Assembly (NCBI RefSeq): GCF_001183985.1
Contig: NZ_LFZW01000001.1
Span: 4,369,621 to 4,433,620, forward strand
Source of the DNA: Peribacillus loiseleuriae
GTDB taxonomy: Bacteria > Bacillota > Bacilli > Bacillales > DSM-1321
Direction: 5' to 3'
Length of the DNA stretch: 64,000 nucleotides
Shown here in pieces: positions 37,277-45,403 of this stretch. Within the stretch, counting starts at the first letter, position 1, and each line of letters begins with the position of its first letter. A model generated the notes under the pieces. It was given only the letters and a program-made list of their open reading frames with translations. It did no database searches and was not told the origin of the DNA. A program made the position numbers and the translations under genes.

Positions 37277-37571
37277 ATATGATTAAAGCAGCGCTGCATG
37301 GGCGTTGCTCATTTTTAATTATTGCCCCCGTTAGCTTAATCTTGCTTATAATCACTGCCTAGTTGTTCCTACTACTTCCGTTAATTCTATATTGAGTATT
37401 TGGAAACACTTTAAGTGTGAGTTAATTAGATAATACTCATACTTAAAGAGGCACCCTGCAAAGGATAGACTTTTTAAATACCTCTTGTTTCCTTTTCTAT
37501 CAATTCCCGAATCTTGGTGGCTTACGGATCAATCTTGCTCTGGCCACACAATAAAATGCTCTTACAGCGCG

Positions 37572-38465
37572 TCAGTCTCGGCCCGCCTCGTAAAACTTCT
37601 GCGCCATCATAGCTGGCCTTGTACGCGTGTCCGTAAAGTGGTCGCCGTCGCCGACGATCAGGCGGGACTGGCCGAGCCGTATTGACATATGCGGATGCCA
37701 GCCGAAGCCCTCTCCTTGTGGCAATGCGTTGTCTTGGTAGAAATAGACATAGCTTTTGGGCGTAGGCAGCGCGTAGAACGCTTTAAGATCCAGCTTCTCG
37801 AAAAGCGGCTTAGCCGGTTCCGGAGTGATACCTGCATACATCCGTTTGGCTTCCTCTAAAGTGGCCGTATTGACGAAAAAATCCCGAAACAGCGGAAATG
37901 GAAGCATGATCGTATCGTCCTTCGAGCCGGCTCTGAGTTGCTCGAAACCTTTCCTCATTTGGGGCGAGAATTCGTTGGCAACCGATTCGCCGTCTTTCAG
38001 GACGAACGCGTCCCAGAAGACAAGGCGCTTTATGCGATCCGATACCTGTTCTGCAACCTTTTGGATGACAGTTCCGCCGAAGCTGTGCCCGACGAGAACA
38101 AAGTTGCGTAGGTTCAGTTTCGTTATAAAATCAACGACGGACTTTGTGATCATCGCATGCGTGACATCTTTGTTCGGATCTTTGCCGTGGCCTGCATATT
38201 CCGGCGTATAGACGGCATGCCCTTGACTGTGCAGCACCGCCGCTACGCCGTCCCAGAAGTGAGCGTCAGCCCAAGAACCATGCACAAGTACGAAGGTAAG
38301 CCGTTGCTGTGCGGGTAAACGATATCTTTCATCCGATTCAAGGGCACCATTGCTCCTGAGCCACCATCCTTCAGAATAAGGGGGGGAATAGTTCCCGCCG
38401 GGCATAAACCTATAATCGGGATAGGGGAATTGATAAATTTCTTGGAGATAAGGAAACATGTACAA
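37572..38465 (-). CDS. Alpha/beta hydrolase, likely horizontally acquired
   Basis: The 297-aa protein has HGSWADAHFWDG (oxyanion region, about residue 62), VLVGHSFGGTVIQ with nucleophile Ser near 125, and a C-terminal VGDGDHFTDTRTRP with the catalytic histidine. The N-terminal 45 residues are an extra proline/tyrosine-rich segment. The TTG at 38465 and the ATG at 38459 are both possible starts after GAAAGGA. The coding sequence is visibly richer in G and C than its neighbours, which suggests transfer. Integrase remnants lie on both sides. Confidence 0.82.
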   Translation of the reverse strand: MYMFPYLQEIYQFPYPDYRFMPGGNYSPPYSEGWWLRSNGALESDERYRLPAQQRLTFVLVHGSWADAHFWDGVAAVLHSQGHAVYTPEYAGHGKDPNKDVTHAMITKSVVDFITKLNLRNFVLVGHSFGGTVIQKVAEQVSDRIKRLVFWDAFVLKDGESVANEFSPQMRKGFEQLRAGSKDDTIMLPFPLFRDFFVNTATLEEAKRMYAGITPEPAKPLFEKLDLKAFYALPTPKSYVYFYQDNALPQGEGFGWHPHMSIRLGQSRLIVGDGDHFTDTRTRPAMMAQKFYEAGRD

Positions 38466-38544
38466 GACATCCTTTCAATTCGATATATATATTATCAGCT
38501 TATGCCCACTGCGTTTGAGAGGTTCCCACACTCAATTCGCCGAA

Positions 38545-38628
38545 AAAAAACGCAAGAGAGACATCACTATAGTAGATTTAGCAGAGTTTATAGGTTGGTT
38601 AAGAGGCCCATATTCTAGTAGTAAGTAA
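38545..38628 (+). pseudogene. Recombinase N-terminal fragment
   Basis: The frame EKKRKRDITIVDLAEFIGWL followed by RGPYSSSK and a stop resembles the core-binding domain of tyrosine recombinases, where a FIGWLR segment follows a helical region. Only about 28 residues remain. Its order is opposite to that expected if it belonged with the C-terminal piece at 36887. Confidence 0.45.
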
Positions 38629-38643
38629 CTTCGTTACAACAAG

Positions 38644-38793
38644 CTAAAGCAAAAAAAAGATGTTATTCGCAATCGGTATATCGTATCCCCATAAGAGAAA
38701 AATATTAAGAATGGCCAAAGAAGTAAGTCCCATAACAACACTAAGCCAACCAATCGATAGGAAAAATTTTTGTTTTATCGTGCCCAATTCCAT
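38644..38793 (-). CDS. Small membrane protein, 49 aa
   Basis: An ATG with AGGAGAG nine bases upstream opens MELGTIKQKFFLSIGWLSVV, and the frame contains two hydrophobic segments ending AIPNNIFFLL-like (here IANNIFFLL). The ribosome site is good. No family is recognised. The frame ends in an A/T homopolymer, so the C-terminus may be shortened. Confidence 0.45.
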   Translation of the reverse strand: MELGTIKQKFFLSIGWLSVVMGLTSLAILNIFLLWGYDIPIANNIFFLL

Positions 38794-38979
38794 AATTTCA
38801 ACTCTCCTACTTTCAAATAACGTACCATTTCCGAATCCTTAAGTCTCTTAATATATTTCTTTATTAAGTATCTTTATGTAGGAGCATACTTATTTTCTAA
38901 TAGGGCAAACATGTATCTTCAGATTTCCCCTAATGTTTCATTTATAAGTATAAATTCATGATAAACGAGGAGAAATAAC

Positions 38980-39063
38980 ATGAGTTTACTTGTTTCAAAA
39001 AATGTATCGATTATATCATGTATTCTTTCTTTTTCATTAATCTTTATGATGGTAGCAACTTAA
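38980..39063 (+). CDS. Small hydrophobic peptide, 27 aa
   Basis: GAGGAGAAATAAC precedes an ATG opening a 27-codon frame, MSLLVSKNVS then a single membrane stretch ending MMVAT. It could be a small membrane peptide or a broken gene. Evidence is the ribosome site and hydrophobicity only. Confidence 0.4.
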   Translation: MSLLVSKNVSIISCILSFSLIFMMVAT

Positions 39064-39200
39064 ACAATGCTGAAAGATCCTGCCAGAATTTGCAGCAATC
39101 GTGATAGCCATGTGAGTAACCTACTCTTCTATCATAATGAATTTAAATGTTTTTCAATCATACACTTCAATATTTTTCCGGCCATTTACTCCTAGACTAT

Positions 39201-39240
39201 AAAAAAGAGAATCATGAATGAAATCATGATTCTCTTTTTT
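39201..39240. terminator. Strong bidirectional hairpin
   Basis: AAAAAAGAGAATCATGA (39201-39217) and TCATGATTCTCTTTTTT (39224-39240) form a perfect 17-bp stem. It would serve the minus-strand MocR gene and any plus-strand transcript. Confidence 0.85.
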
Positions 39241-39254
39241 ATCCCACCCTTAAC

Positions 39255-39300
39255 GGGCAGTAAAGATCCGATTGGTTCATCTAACCATCCGTGGGGGATT
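39255..39300 (+). repeat. Repeat family D, copy 1
   Basis: GTAAAGATCCGATTGGTTCA, TCTAACCATC and CGTGGGGGATTCA align with the inverted copy at 41136-41201. It lies at the 3' end of the MocR gene; the other copy lies beyond its 5' end. Confidence 0.6.
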
Positions 39301-39304
39301 CACT

Positions 39305-40738
39305 TTATCTGGTTAAGTTTAGTGCATCCGCAAACCTTTTTATTCCCTCATTTATAGTCTCTTCTTTCTCTCTAGCAAAAGTGAATCGTACATAACATCT
39401 TTTGGATCCCATCATAGACCCGGGCACATAGATAACTCCTCGCTTTATGGAGTTTTCCAATAATTTCATTTCATTCACATCTCTTTTTAATTTGCACCAA
39501 ATATGGATTCCACCTTGAGGAATAGTAAACTCCACTTGATCTTTTAGAAAATAATTAAAACTTGATACAATTTGATTGCGCCGATTTTCTAATTCCTTCA
39601 CTAATTTCTTGATATGAGAATGGAAATGCTCTGATTCTAAAAAATCGTTAGCGATCCATTGGGTAAAGCTAGCATGCCCAAAATCAATTTGTTGTTTAGC
39701 ATCAGATAATCTCTCTATTACCGATCTTGGCCCTATAATCCAGCCAATTCTTAAACCTGAAGCAACGAACTTCGATAAAGAGCTAATGTACAGGACATTT
39801 CCATGTTTATCAAGTGATTTTAATGTTGAAACTTCTTCTCCTTTAAAAGACGTTAAACTATACGGATCGTCTTCCACAACAGGAATTCCATGTTCTGATG
39901 ATATTTCTAAAATCGCCTTCTGCTGACTCTCTTTCAGCAAAGTTCCTGTTGGATTTTGAAAAGCTGGATTTAAAAATATCATTCTTATACGATGTTTTTT
40001 ATGTAATGCCAGTAACTCATTTGGATCTACACCATCGTCATTTACTGGTAAATAGAAAATATTTAAACCTGCTGATTTAAATATTGGGAGATTATAATGA
40101 TAGGATGGATCTTCAATCACCACTGCATCACCGGGCTTTAATAAGCATTGAACAACTAGGTGTAAAGCTTGTTGTGCTCCAGAAGTAATAAGTATGGAAG
40201 ATGGATTTGTTTCAATATTCCGGAATTCCTTCACATGCTTTGTAATTGTAGTCCTTAATACTGCATTCCCCTGTGGATGATCATAACCTAGCCTACCGAT
40301 AAAAGACCGAGTTGAAGTAATTTCCCTTAAGGCGTTCATTGGGAAGAGGTCCTCCGATAATTCACCACTGGCTAAATTGATTAATTTTTGCTCTTCCATC
40401 TCTTTACGTATTCTTTGAGTGACCGGTAGATTAGGTAAAATTGAACCTGCTTCAATGTATCTGTTCCAACTAGGTATACGTTTTTTAGTTATCCCCCATA
40501 TATCCTTACTTATAGTGGTACCACTTCCACGATTACGTTGAATTAGACCATTTGATTCAAGCTCATCATATGCGGCTACAACAGTACTCCTATTTATATT
40601 TAACTCCATAGCTAAGTATCTCTCCGAGGGTAGTGGTTTATCTGGGGGAAAAGTTCCATCAGCAATTCCATTTTCAATATACTCAGCAATTTGTTTATAA
40701 ATCGGCTTTTTAGCTTTTCGATCAATATTCCAGTCCAT
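39305..40738 (-). CDS. MocR/PdxR-type regulator (GntR-aminotransferase fusion)
   Basis: The 477-aa protein has an N-terminal GntR winged helix (PIYKQIAEYIENGIADG, LPSERYLAMELNINRSTVVAAYDEL, residues 13-60) and a C-terminal fold-type I aminotransferase domain. The PLP lysine is in YISSLSKFVASGLRIGW near residue 315, and SGAQQALHLVVQ and DDPYS mark the cofactor pocket. Members regulate pyridoxal, GABA or taurine genes; no target gene is adjacent. The start has a weak ribosome site (AAAGGGATG). Confidence 0.92.
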   Translation of the reverse strand: MDWNIDRKAKKPIYKQIAEYIENGIADGTFPPDKPLPSERYLAMELNINRSTVVAAYDELESNGLIQRNRGSGTTISKDIWGITKKRIPSWNRYIEAGSILPNLPVTQRIRKEMEEQKLINLASGELSEDLFPMNALREITSTRSFIGRLGYDHPQGNAVLRTTITKHVKEFRNIETNPSSILITSGAQQALHLVVQCLLKPGDAVVIEDPSYHYNLPIFKSAGLNIFYLPVNDDGVDPNELLALHKKHRIRMIFLNPAFQNPTGTLLKESQQKAILEISSEHGIPVVEDDPYSLTSFKGEEVSTLKSLDKHGNVLYISSLSKFVASGLRIGWIIGPRSVIERLSDAKQQIDFGHASFTQWIANDFLESEHFHSHIKKLVKELENRRNQIVSSFNYFLKDQVEFTIPQGGIHIWCKLKRDVNEMKLLENSIKRGVIYVPGSMMGSKRCYVRFTFAREKEETINEGIKRFADALNLTR

Positions 40739-40814
40739 TTATTTGCATCCCTTTTTAAAAACTCATTTTAAATATTGTAACCTAATTATCATTACTTTTT
40801 TCTTTAATACAAAT

Positions 40815-40852
40815 AAATAACCTATTGAGTCATCACGACCAATAGGTTATTT
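40815..40852. terminator. Inverted repeat between MocR gene and small membrane gene remnant
   Basis: AAATAACCTATTG and CAATAGGTTATTT form a 13-bp stem with a 12-base loop, placed beyond the stop of the minus-strand membrane-protein remnant. Confidence 0.7.
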
Positions 40853-40865
40853 ACCCTAATTTCCA

Positions 40866-41059
40866 CTAAACAGAAAGACTGATGTACACACCAAGTGCAA
40901 TGAAAGACAATAGAATAACGATAGCATATATGAATGTTAAGCTTGAAATATTTTTTTAGTAGAGCTAGTATAATTTTTATCAATCTTACTCACTGCCCAT
41001 ACTGTCCCAACCAAAGCTAGTATAAAAATAATTACGACAAAAGCTATCAACATTTTCAT
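40866..41059 (-). pseudogene. Frameshifted small membrane protein
   Basis: From ATG 41059 the frame reads MKMLIAFVVIIFILALVGTV, then SKIDKNYTSSTKKIF and an early stop. One base of shift restores a second membrane helix, SLTFIYAIVILLSFIALGVY. The break is at a run of seven A near 40955. It may be a real mutation or a homopolymer error. The upstream ribosome site is weak. Confidence 0.5.
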
Positions 41060-41135
41060 AGGCCACTTCTACACTGAATTTTAGTAAAAAAGTCTATCCG
41101 AAATGCCCAAAGATAAAGTGAAACTTCAATCAGTG

Positions 41136-41275
41136 GGGGGTTTTTTTATCCCCACTGATGGTTAGTTGAACCAATCGGGGATTTACAGGCTGTTTATCCC
41201 CCAACTATTTATTTCTTGATTCTCTCACAAAAATTGAGGTGGGGGTATTACAGCCTGTTAAACCGGGATAAATTC
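41136..41275 (-). repeat. Repeat family D, copy 2, with nested hairpins
   Basis: On the minus strand GTAAATCCCCGATTGGTTCA, ACTAACCATC and AGTGGGGATA match copy D1. Next to it are ACAGGCTGT and ACAGCCTGT arms enclosing CCCCCACCT/GTTGGGGG segments, and CAGTGGGG/CCCCACTG forms a further hairpin. The whole piece is highly structured and non-coding. Confidence 0.6.
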
Positions 41276-41611
41276 TCATCTAAATCATCACTATAAAATA
41301 AGTTGTAACATTTGTACCCATCCACTTTCCAATGAATTTTACCATCCACTTGATTGTTTACACCATCTCCCTTCATCTTTAGCTATTAATAAAAGCCCAT
41401 ATATCAAGTTATTTAAAAAGTTTAGAACCCTATTAAACAGCTAAATATCTGTTTAAAAAAATTTTTTCTTATTTGAACAATTAGTGACACATCTCATATT
41501 TAATTGCATTTTAAAATTGGTGTCTTTATTATAAAAATCAATAATAGTGAATCAGTTAAACGATCAAAACTATTTCATTTTCACTGAAATTAAAAAAGGA
41601 GTTGATATAAT
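41276..41611. other. AT-rich spacer upstream of yfmQ
   Basis: No ORF, repeat copy or structured element is visible beyond the ribosome site AAAAGGAG of the next gene. Confidence 0.55.
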
Positions 41612-42049
41612 ATGACTTTTGTTATTACGGTAGTGGTTGGATTTATTCTCAAATTTTTACTTAGCCCTCCAAGTGCAATGGTGGGATGGGTCATAGGTAA
41701 ATTTGAACTTCATCCAAAACTTGAGTCAAAAGAGGTTACTGTAACATTTAACGGAAAGCATTTAACAGAGGAAGAAAAGGTTAGATTTACTGACTATTTT
41801 AATGAAGCTAACTTTTTAAAAAAATATTATATATTTCCAGGTAATGAAAAATTATTTCTACATCCAGAGACTAATGTTACTCCATTTGTCATCAACCTAA
41901 AAAGAGGCAAAAAAGATGTTAATTTCTTTGTTTATAGTTACGATGATCACGTTGATGTAGTCAAGCAGTACAAGAAGAAAGTTGTTTCTTATAGTCTTAG
42001 TTCTGATTATCTACAAAAAGTTACTATGTCAACTAAGGGATTAGCATAA
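41612..42049 (+). CDS. yfmQ: YfmQ-family protein
   Basis: The 145-aa protein has one N-terminal membrane segment (residues 2-20), then GWVIGKFELHPKLESKEVTV, NFLKKYYIFPGNEKLFLHPE and FVYSYDDHVDVVKQYKKKVV, all conserved features of B. subtilis YfmQ. The function is unknown. The ATG follows AAAAAGGAG. The stop codon abuts an IS605-like end, and the last residues differ from those I recall for YfmQ, so the C-terminus may have been altered by that insertion. Confidence 0.85.
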   Translation: MTFVITVVVGFILKFLLSPPSAMVGWVIGKFELHPKLESKEVTVTFNGKHLTEEEKVRFTDYFNEANFLKKYYIFPGNEKLFLHPETNVTPFVINLKRGKKDVNFFVYSYDDHVDVVKQYKKKVVSYSLSSDYLQKVTMSTKGLA

Positions 42050-42290
42050 ATCTGACCACTCCCTTGGCTAAAGCCGATGGGGTTCTTTCTCACAAACACC
42101 CCACTTACTATCTTCCATAAGAAGTGGCAGGGGAGAGACTTAGGTGAGCAATACTTGAAAGAATTTCTCTCAAGGGGACAAGGTCGGTGCCAACTACGCC
42201 GTTCAACCGGCGATACTTTTAATAGGGTTGTCATTTGAGATGACGATATGTTGAACGTTGAAAATTTTACATAACAGACGTTTTTCCCTA
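42050..42290 (-). mobile_element. IS605/IS1341-like end or derived non-autonomous element
   Basis: On the minus strand the segment carries a GC-rich CGCCGGTTGAACGGCG hairpin, CACCGACCTTGTCCCC, a CTCTCCCCTGCCACTTCTTA block, and finishes with a hairpin ACCCCATCGGCTTTAGCCAAGG followed by GAGTGGTCA. This looks like the right end of tnpB-bearing IS605-family elements, where the omega-RNA scaffold lies just inside the end. No tnpA or tnpB remains. The assignment is by pattern recall only. Confidence 0.45.
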
Positions 42291-42351
42291 TCACAACTCC
42301 CTATTTTCAGTTTTCAAGGAACATCCTATTATTTAAATAATCCCACAACCC

Positions 42352-42365
42352 GGAACATACGTTCC
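42352..42365. promoter_or_regulatory. LexA-box-like palindrome
   Basis: GGAACATACGTTCC is a perfect 14-bp palindrome whose core GAACATACGTTC fits the Gram-positive LexA pattern, but the flanking bases are G and C rather than C and G. No SOS gene is downstream. It may be left from a lost gene. Confidence 0.3.
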
Positions 42366-42658
42366 TATAACAAATGATACGTTCACTTAAAACAAAAAAA
42401 GTCTGTAATAAAAGAAAAGGCTTGATAGACAATTTAGCAACTTACACTTCCATTAATTAGTCATTATTTGAATGTAAATATAGTTTAAAATGACTAAATC
42501 TAAATTATTGTATCAGAATATATGATAACTTAAGATAAGCTTGTTGAGAGATGTACAAGTAAAGTCATAAGTACAAAGACACGATATTCTTTTAGAGAAC
42601 TCCAATATCGGAAACTGCTTCCACCAAAAAGTAAAGCGTCTGTTAAAGTCTTGATTAT
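42366..42658. other. AT-rich spacer without recognised content
   Basis: Nothing gene-like or repeated is visible here apart from the LexA-like site at its left edge and the hairpin at its right edge. Confidence 0.5.
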
Positions 42659-42712
42659 TAAAAATATAGCCTATTTTTGATCATTATTTCTCAAAAACAG
42701 GCTATATTTTTT
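42659..42712 (-). terminator. Terminator of the aldo/keto reductase gene
   Basis: AAAATATAGCCTATTTTTGA and its near-complement CAAAAACAGGCTATATTTT form a long stem ending right at the stop codon of the minus-strand gene. Confidence 0.75.
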
Positions 42713-42713
42713 G

Positions 42714-43606
42714 TTAAACAATATCCAATGGCAATTTTCTATGTGGTTTTGGAAAAATCTTATTAAGTTTATCCAGTTCTTCTTTGCTCAACTCAATAGA
42801 AGCAGCAGTTGCATTTTCAATCACGTGTTTTTCTTGTGTCGACCTCGGAATCGCAATCACATCATTTGAATGGATGCACCAAGCGAGAACAATTTGCAAT
42901 GGATTAACATTGTGCTCTCTGGCAATTTCGAGGATCGTCGGATCGTTTAATAATTGATTTCTTAAAGATCCTCCTTGAGCAAGAGGACAATATGCCATGA
43001 TTGGGATTTGATGTTCTTTTTGCCATGGTAGTAGATCAAACTCAATTCCTCTGGATCCTAGATGATATAAAACTTGGTTGGTCGCACAATTTGTTTCACT
43101 GGTAACACTTAATAATTCTTGCATATCATCGGTATCAAAATTTGAAACACCCCACCTCAAAATTTTCCCTTCTTTTTAAGGTTTTCCATTCCTTCAATCG
43201 TTTCTTCTAATGGAACTCTTCCTCTCCAGTGTAAAAGATATAAGTCTAAATGGTCTGTTCCTAATCGTTTTAAGCTGTTTTCACACGCTGTTGAAATCTT
43301 ATTTTTTCCTGCATTATGGGGATAAACTTTAGAAACTAAAAAAACGTTGTCCCGAATCCCTTTTATTGCCTCACCGACTAATCGTTCTGAACCGCCATTT
43401 CCGTACATCTCTGCCGTATCAATTAAGGTCATTCCTAACTCAATTCCAAGTTGTAACGCCTTTATTTCATTGTCTTTTGCTCTATGGTCCTCGCCCATAT
43501 ACCATGTTCCTTGTCCAAGTATTGGCACAGGGGTTCCATTACTCAATGTAATTACACGATTTTCAACATGACTTCTAATTTTTGATATCATTAAAGGAAA
43601 TATCAT
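42714..43606 (-). pseudogene. Aldo/keto reductase, frameshifted
   Basis: The N-terminal half (start near 43591) has LGQGTWYMGED, GMTLIDTAEMYGNGGSE with catalytic Asp and Tyr, and LDLYLLHWRG. The C-terminal half has RWGVSNFDTDDM, YCPLAQGG and VIAIPRSTQEKH. The frames join at AAGGGAAAATTTTG near 43160 after one base of shift. It is probably a recent inactivation or a homopolymer error. The promoter region is replaced by repeat B2, so expression is doubtful. Confidence 0.85.
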
Positions 43607-43612
43607 TAAAAA

Positions 43613-43751
43613 CGCTATACTCGCCTAATCACAATGGTAGCGGTACGGAGCCAGAATTTTGGATGCTTTCTCGATAAAATGATTATACCCGCTAAGTAGA
43701 GTGGCTATATTAGTAAGTCGTGAAGCCACGCCCCCATGTCCTTCATACAAA
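43613..43751 (-). repeat. Repeat family B, copy 2 (shortened)
   Basis: On the minus strand it starts GTATGAAGGACATGGGGGCG, passes CCAAAATTCTGGCTCCGTAC and stops around AGGCGAGTATAGCG. It lacks the right-hand 40 bases of the other copies. Its left end abuts the T tract of the SAM-riboswitch terminator and its right end abuts the aldo/keto reductase remnant. Confidence 0.78.
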
Positions 43752-43786
43752 AAACTCCCCACTGCATATGAACAGAAGGGGAGTTT
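43752..43786 (-). terminator. Terminator of the orphan SAM riboswitch
   Basis: On the minus strand AAACTCCCC and GGGGAGTTT form a 9-bp stem followed by TTT, 30 bases after the aptamer. Confidence 0.8.
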
Positions 43787-43815
43787 GAATGTTTATATTC
43801 AAGAATTATCCACCT

Positions 43816-43919
43816 TCTTATCTACGGAATTGTTAAAATTCCTCTGAAATTGGCACCGGGCATGATATGCTGGTTGCCGAGGCCTCACAGGGTCAGTCCC
43901 TCCGCCTCTCTCGATAAGA
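43816..43919 (-). ncRNA. Orphan SAM-I (S-box) riboswitch
   Basis: On the minus strand all S-box elements are present: CTTATCGAGAGAGG, CGGAGGGACTGACCC, GAGGCCTCGGCAACC, an AGCATATCATGCCC arm, GGTGCCAATTTC, a GGAATTTTAACAATTCC P4 hairpin, and the closing GATAAG. A terminator follows. No methionine or cysteine gene lies downstream, only repeat B2 and a frameshifted aldo/keto reductase. Confidence 0.93.
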
Positions 43920-43946
43920 AAAGTTTCAATTATTAAACTATTTATA

Positions 43947-43977
43947 ATAATATGATATTTTAAATATTTATCGTCAA
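43947..43977 (-). promoter_or_regulatory. Promoter of the orphan riboswitch
   Basis: On the minus strand TTGACG (43972-43977) is followed at 17-19 bases by CATATT or TATTAT, about 30 bases upstream of the aptamer. This suggests that the leader is still transcribed. Confidence 0.5.
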
Positions 43978-44034
43978 TAGCGTAAATGATACATATGTTA
44001 CTAGACTCGATATTTATATATGACTCAAGCATTG

Positions 44035-44086
44035 CAGTAGATGAAAAAGGGTAAAATCAACGCGATTTCACCCTTTTCATCTACTG
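44035..44086. terminator. Long terminator of ytmB
   Basis: GCAGTAGATGAAAAAGGGT and ACCCTTTTCATCTACTG pair over more than 20 positions. It ends the minus-strand ytmB transcript. Confidence 0.8.
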
Positions 44087-44141
44087 TTCATTATATTGTT
44101 TGTCCCTCTAAACGGAACCCGTTACTCTTAGGCCAGCTTGT

Positions 44142-44384
44142 TTAATTTGTTGAATTCAATGACACCAACTGATAGGTGATGTCGGTTTGGTTGTTCGACC
44201 AAGAGACTTTTTGAATAACGGCCATTCCATTTGTTTCACTTTCAATCGTTTTGCGAACTTCAATTGGAATATCAATTGGGTATAGGCGATAGCCGTCTTT
44301 CGTTAAGCGAAAAAGATTTTCTTCCTCTCTACTTTCACGTCCTTTTGTCACGATCATCGTGTTTAGCTCCAGCGGCATTCCCAA
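44142..44384 (-). CDS. ytmB: DUF2584 protein YtmB
   Basis: The 80-aa protein begins MGMPLELNTMIVTKGRE and ends TYQLVSLNSTN, both conserved in YtmB/DUF2584. The start is TTG at 44384, with AAGGGAGG seven bases upstream. In B. subtilis ytmB follows pckA directly; here about 33 kb separate them. The function is unknown. Confidence 0.85.
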   Translation of the reverse strand: MGMPLELNTMIVTKGRESREEENLFRLTKDGYRLYPIDIPIEVRKTIESETNGMAVIQKVSWSNNQTDITYQLVSLNSTN

Positions 44385-44407
44385 AGCATAAACCTCCCTT
44401 CCTTTAC

Positions 44408-45217
44408 TTACGTTTTAGCCCATTGCTTTCTCGTTTGGTTTTTCATCCACTGTGTTAAATCACAAACGACTTTTCGGTTGACGTTTGGCGGGAAATAGTG
44501 GCTAAATTCGTCAAAATACCAACTCCAAACAGGCTTGTCTTTTTCCTTCAATATTTTCTCCAGCTTGTAGGCGTGTTCAATCGATACGTTATTGTCTTTT
44601 TCACCATGAATAATCAGGACTGGTGCTTCAAGTTCATCTACTGCAAACAACGGTGTGCGGTATTTATATTCGTTTGGAACTTTCTGAGGCGTACCACCAA
44701 TGACACGCTTCATCATGCGACGTAAATCTACTCGTTCCATATAGGTTAGAAACATATCAGACACTCCGCCCCATGTGACAACGGAGGCTGCTGATTTACA
44801 GTGGATCGCCGTCCAGAGGGCCATAATTCCCCCTCGTGAAAACCCGAAAATATGGATGTTATCGGGATTTACACGTTGATGCTGTTCGAGTAATGTAAAG
44901 CCTGCAATCCCATCAGCACGGTCTTCCCCTCCAAAATCTTCATCCCCTTCTCCGCCTTGATTTCCCCGATAATACGGGGCAAACACTATGAAGCCTTCTG
45001 CTGCAAATTGCACAATACGACTCGGGCGTACTTTGCCGACATTTTTAATGCCTCCTCGTAAATATAAGAAACCATCATAAATTTGATCGTCATCTGGCTC
45101 AGCAAGAAGTCCCTTCACCCTCAACCCTTGTGACAGATACGTTACGATAAACAGACGAATATTTGGATGCGGTGATGGAAACCGCTGCTTCGTTACAATT
45201 GTGCCATCTTCCACCAT
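44408..45217 (-). CDS. ytmA: Prolyl-oligopeptidase-like hydrolase YtmA
   Basis: The ATG at 45217 (GGAAGGAGG upstream) gives 269 aa. It has YLRGGIKNVG and YYRGNQGGEGDEDFGGED loops, IFGFSRGGIMAL with the nucleophile Ser near 135, VLIIHGEKDNNVSIEHA with the acid residue, and a final DEFSHYFPP histidine. It is an alpha/beta hydrolase of the S9 peptidase group; the substrate is unknown. It precedes ytmB with a 23-base gap. Confidence 0.87.
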   Translation of the reverse strand: MVEDGTIVTKQRFPSPHPNIRLFIVTYLSQGLRVKGLLAEPDDDQIYDGFLYLRGGIKNVGKVRPSRIVQFAAEGFIVFAPYYRGNQGGEGDEDFGGEDRADGIAGFTLLEQHQRVNPDNIHIFGFSRGGIMALWTAIHCKSAASVVTWGGVSDMFLTYMERVDLRRMMKRVIGGTPQKVPNEYKYRTPLFAVDELEAPVLIIHGEKDNNVSIEHAYKLEKILKEKDKPVWSWYFDEFSHYFPPNVNRKVVCDLTQWMKNQTRKQWAKT

Positions 45218-45403
45218 ACATCCTCCTTCCATAAAACTCGTTTCCCTTATTGTAAATCAACTCCCACATTTTATCCCGGTTTAGGCCTTATACGCTGGAA
45301 GTGGCGCAATCCTTTTTTCTCTCTCTTATAGGCATTCACACATTTTTCACTGCTGCATACGTTATTCTAGGTGAATGACCTACAAATAGAGGAGGAATGA
45401 AAG

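Noticed and set aside
42007-42294. A 95-codon minus-strand frame overlapping the IS605-like segment
   Set aside because: The segment is better explained by structured element ends; the translated sequence has no domain features and overlaps yfmQ.
43799-44032. A 77-codon minus-strand frame across the riboswitch region
   Set aside because: The frame is produced by the S-box RNA sequence itself; the conserved RNA motifs explain it fully.
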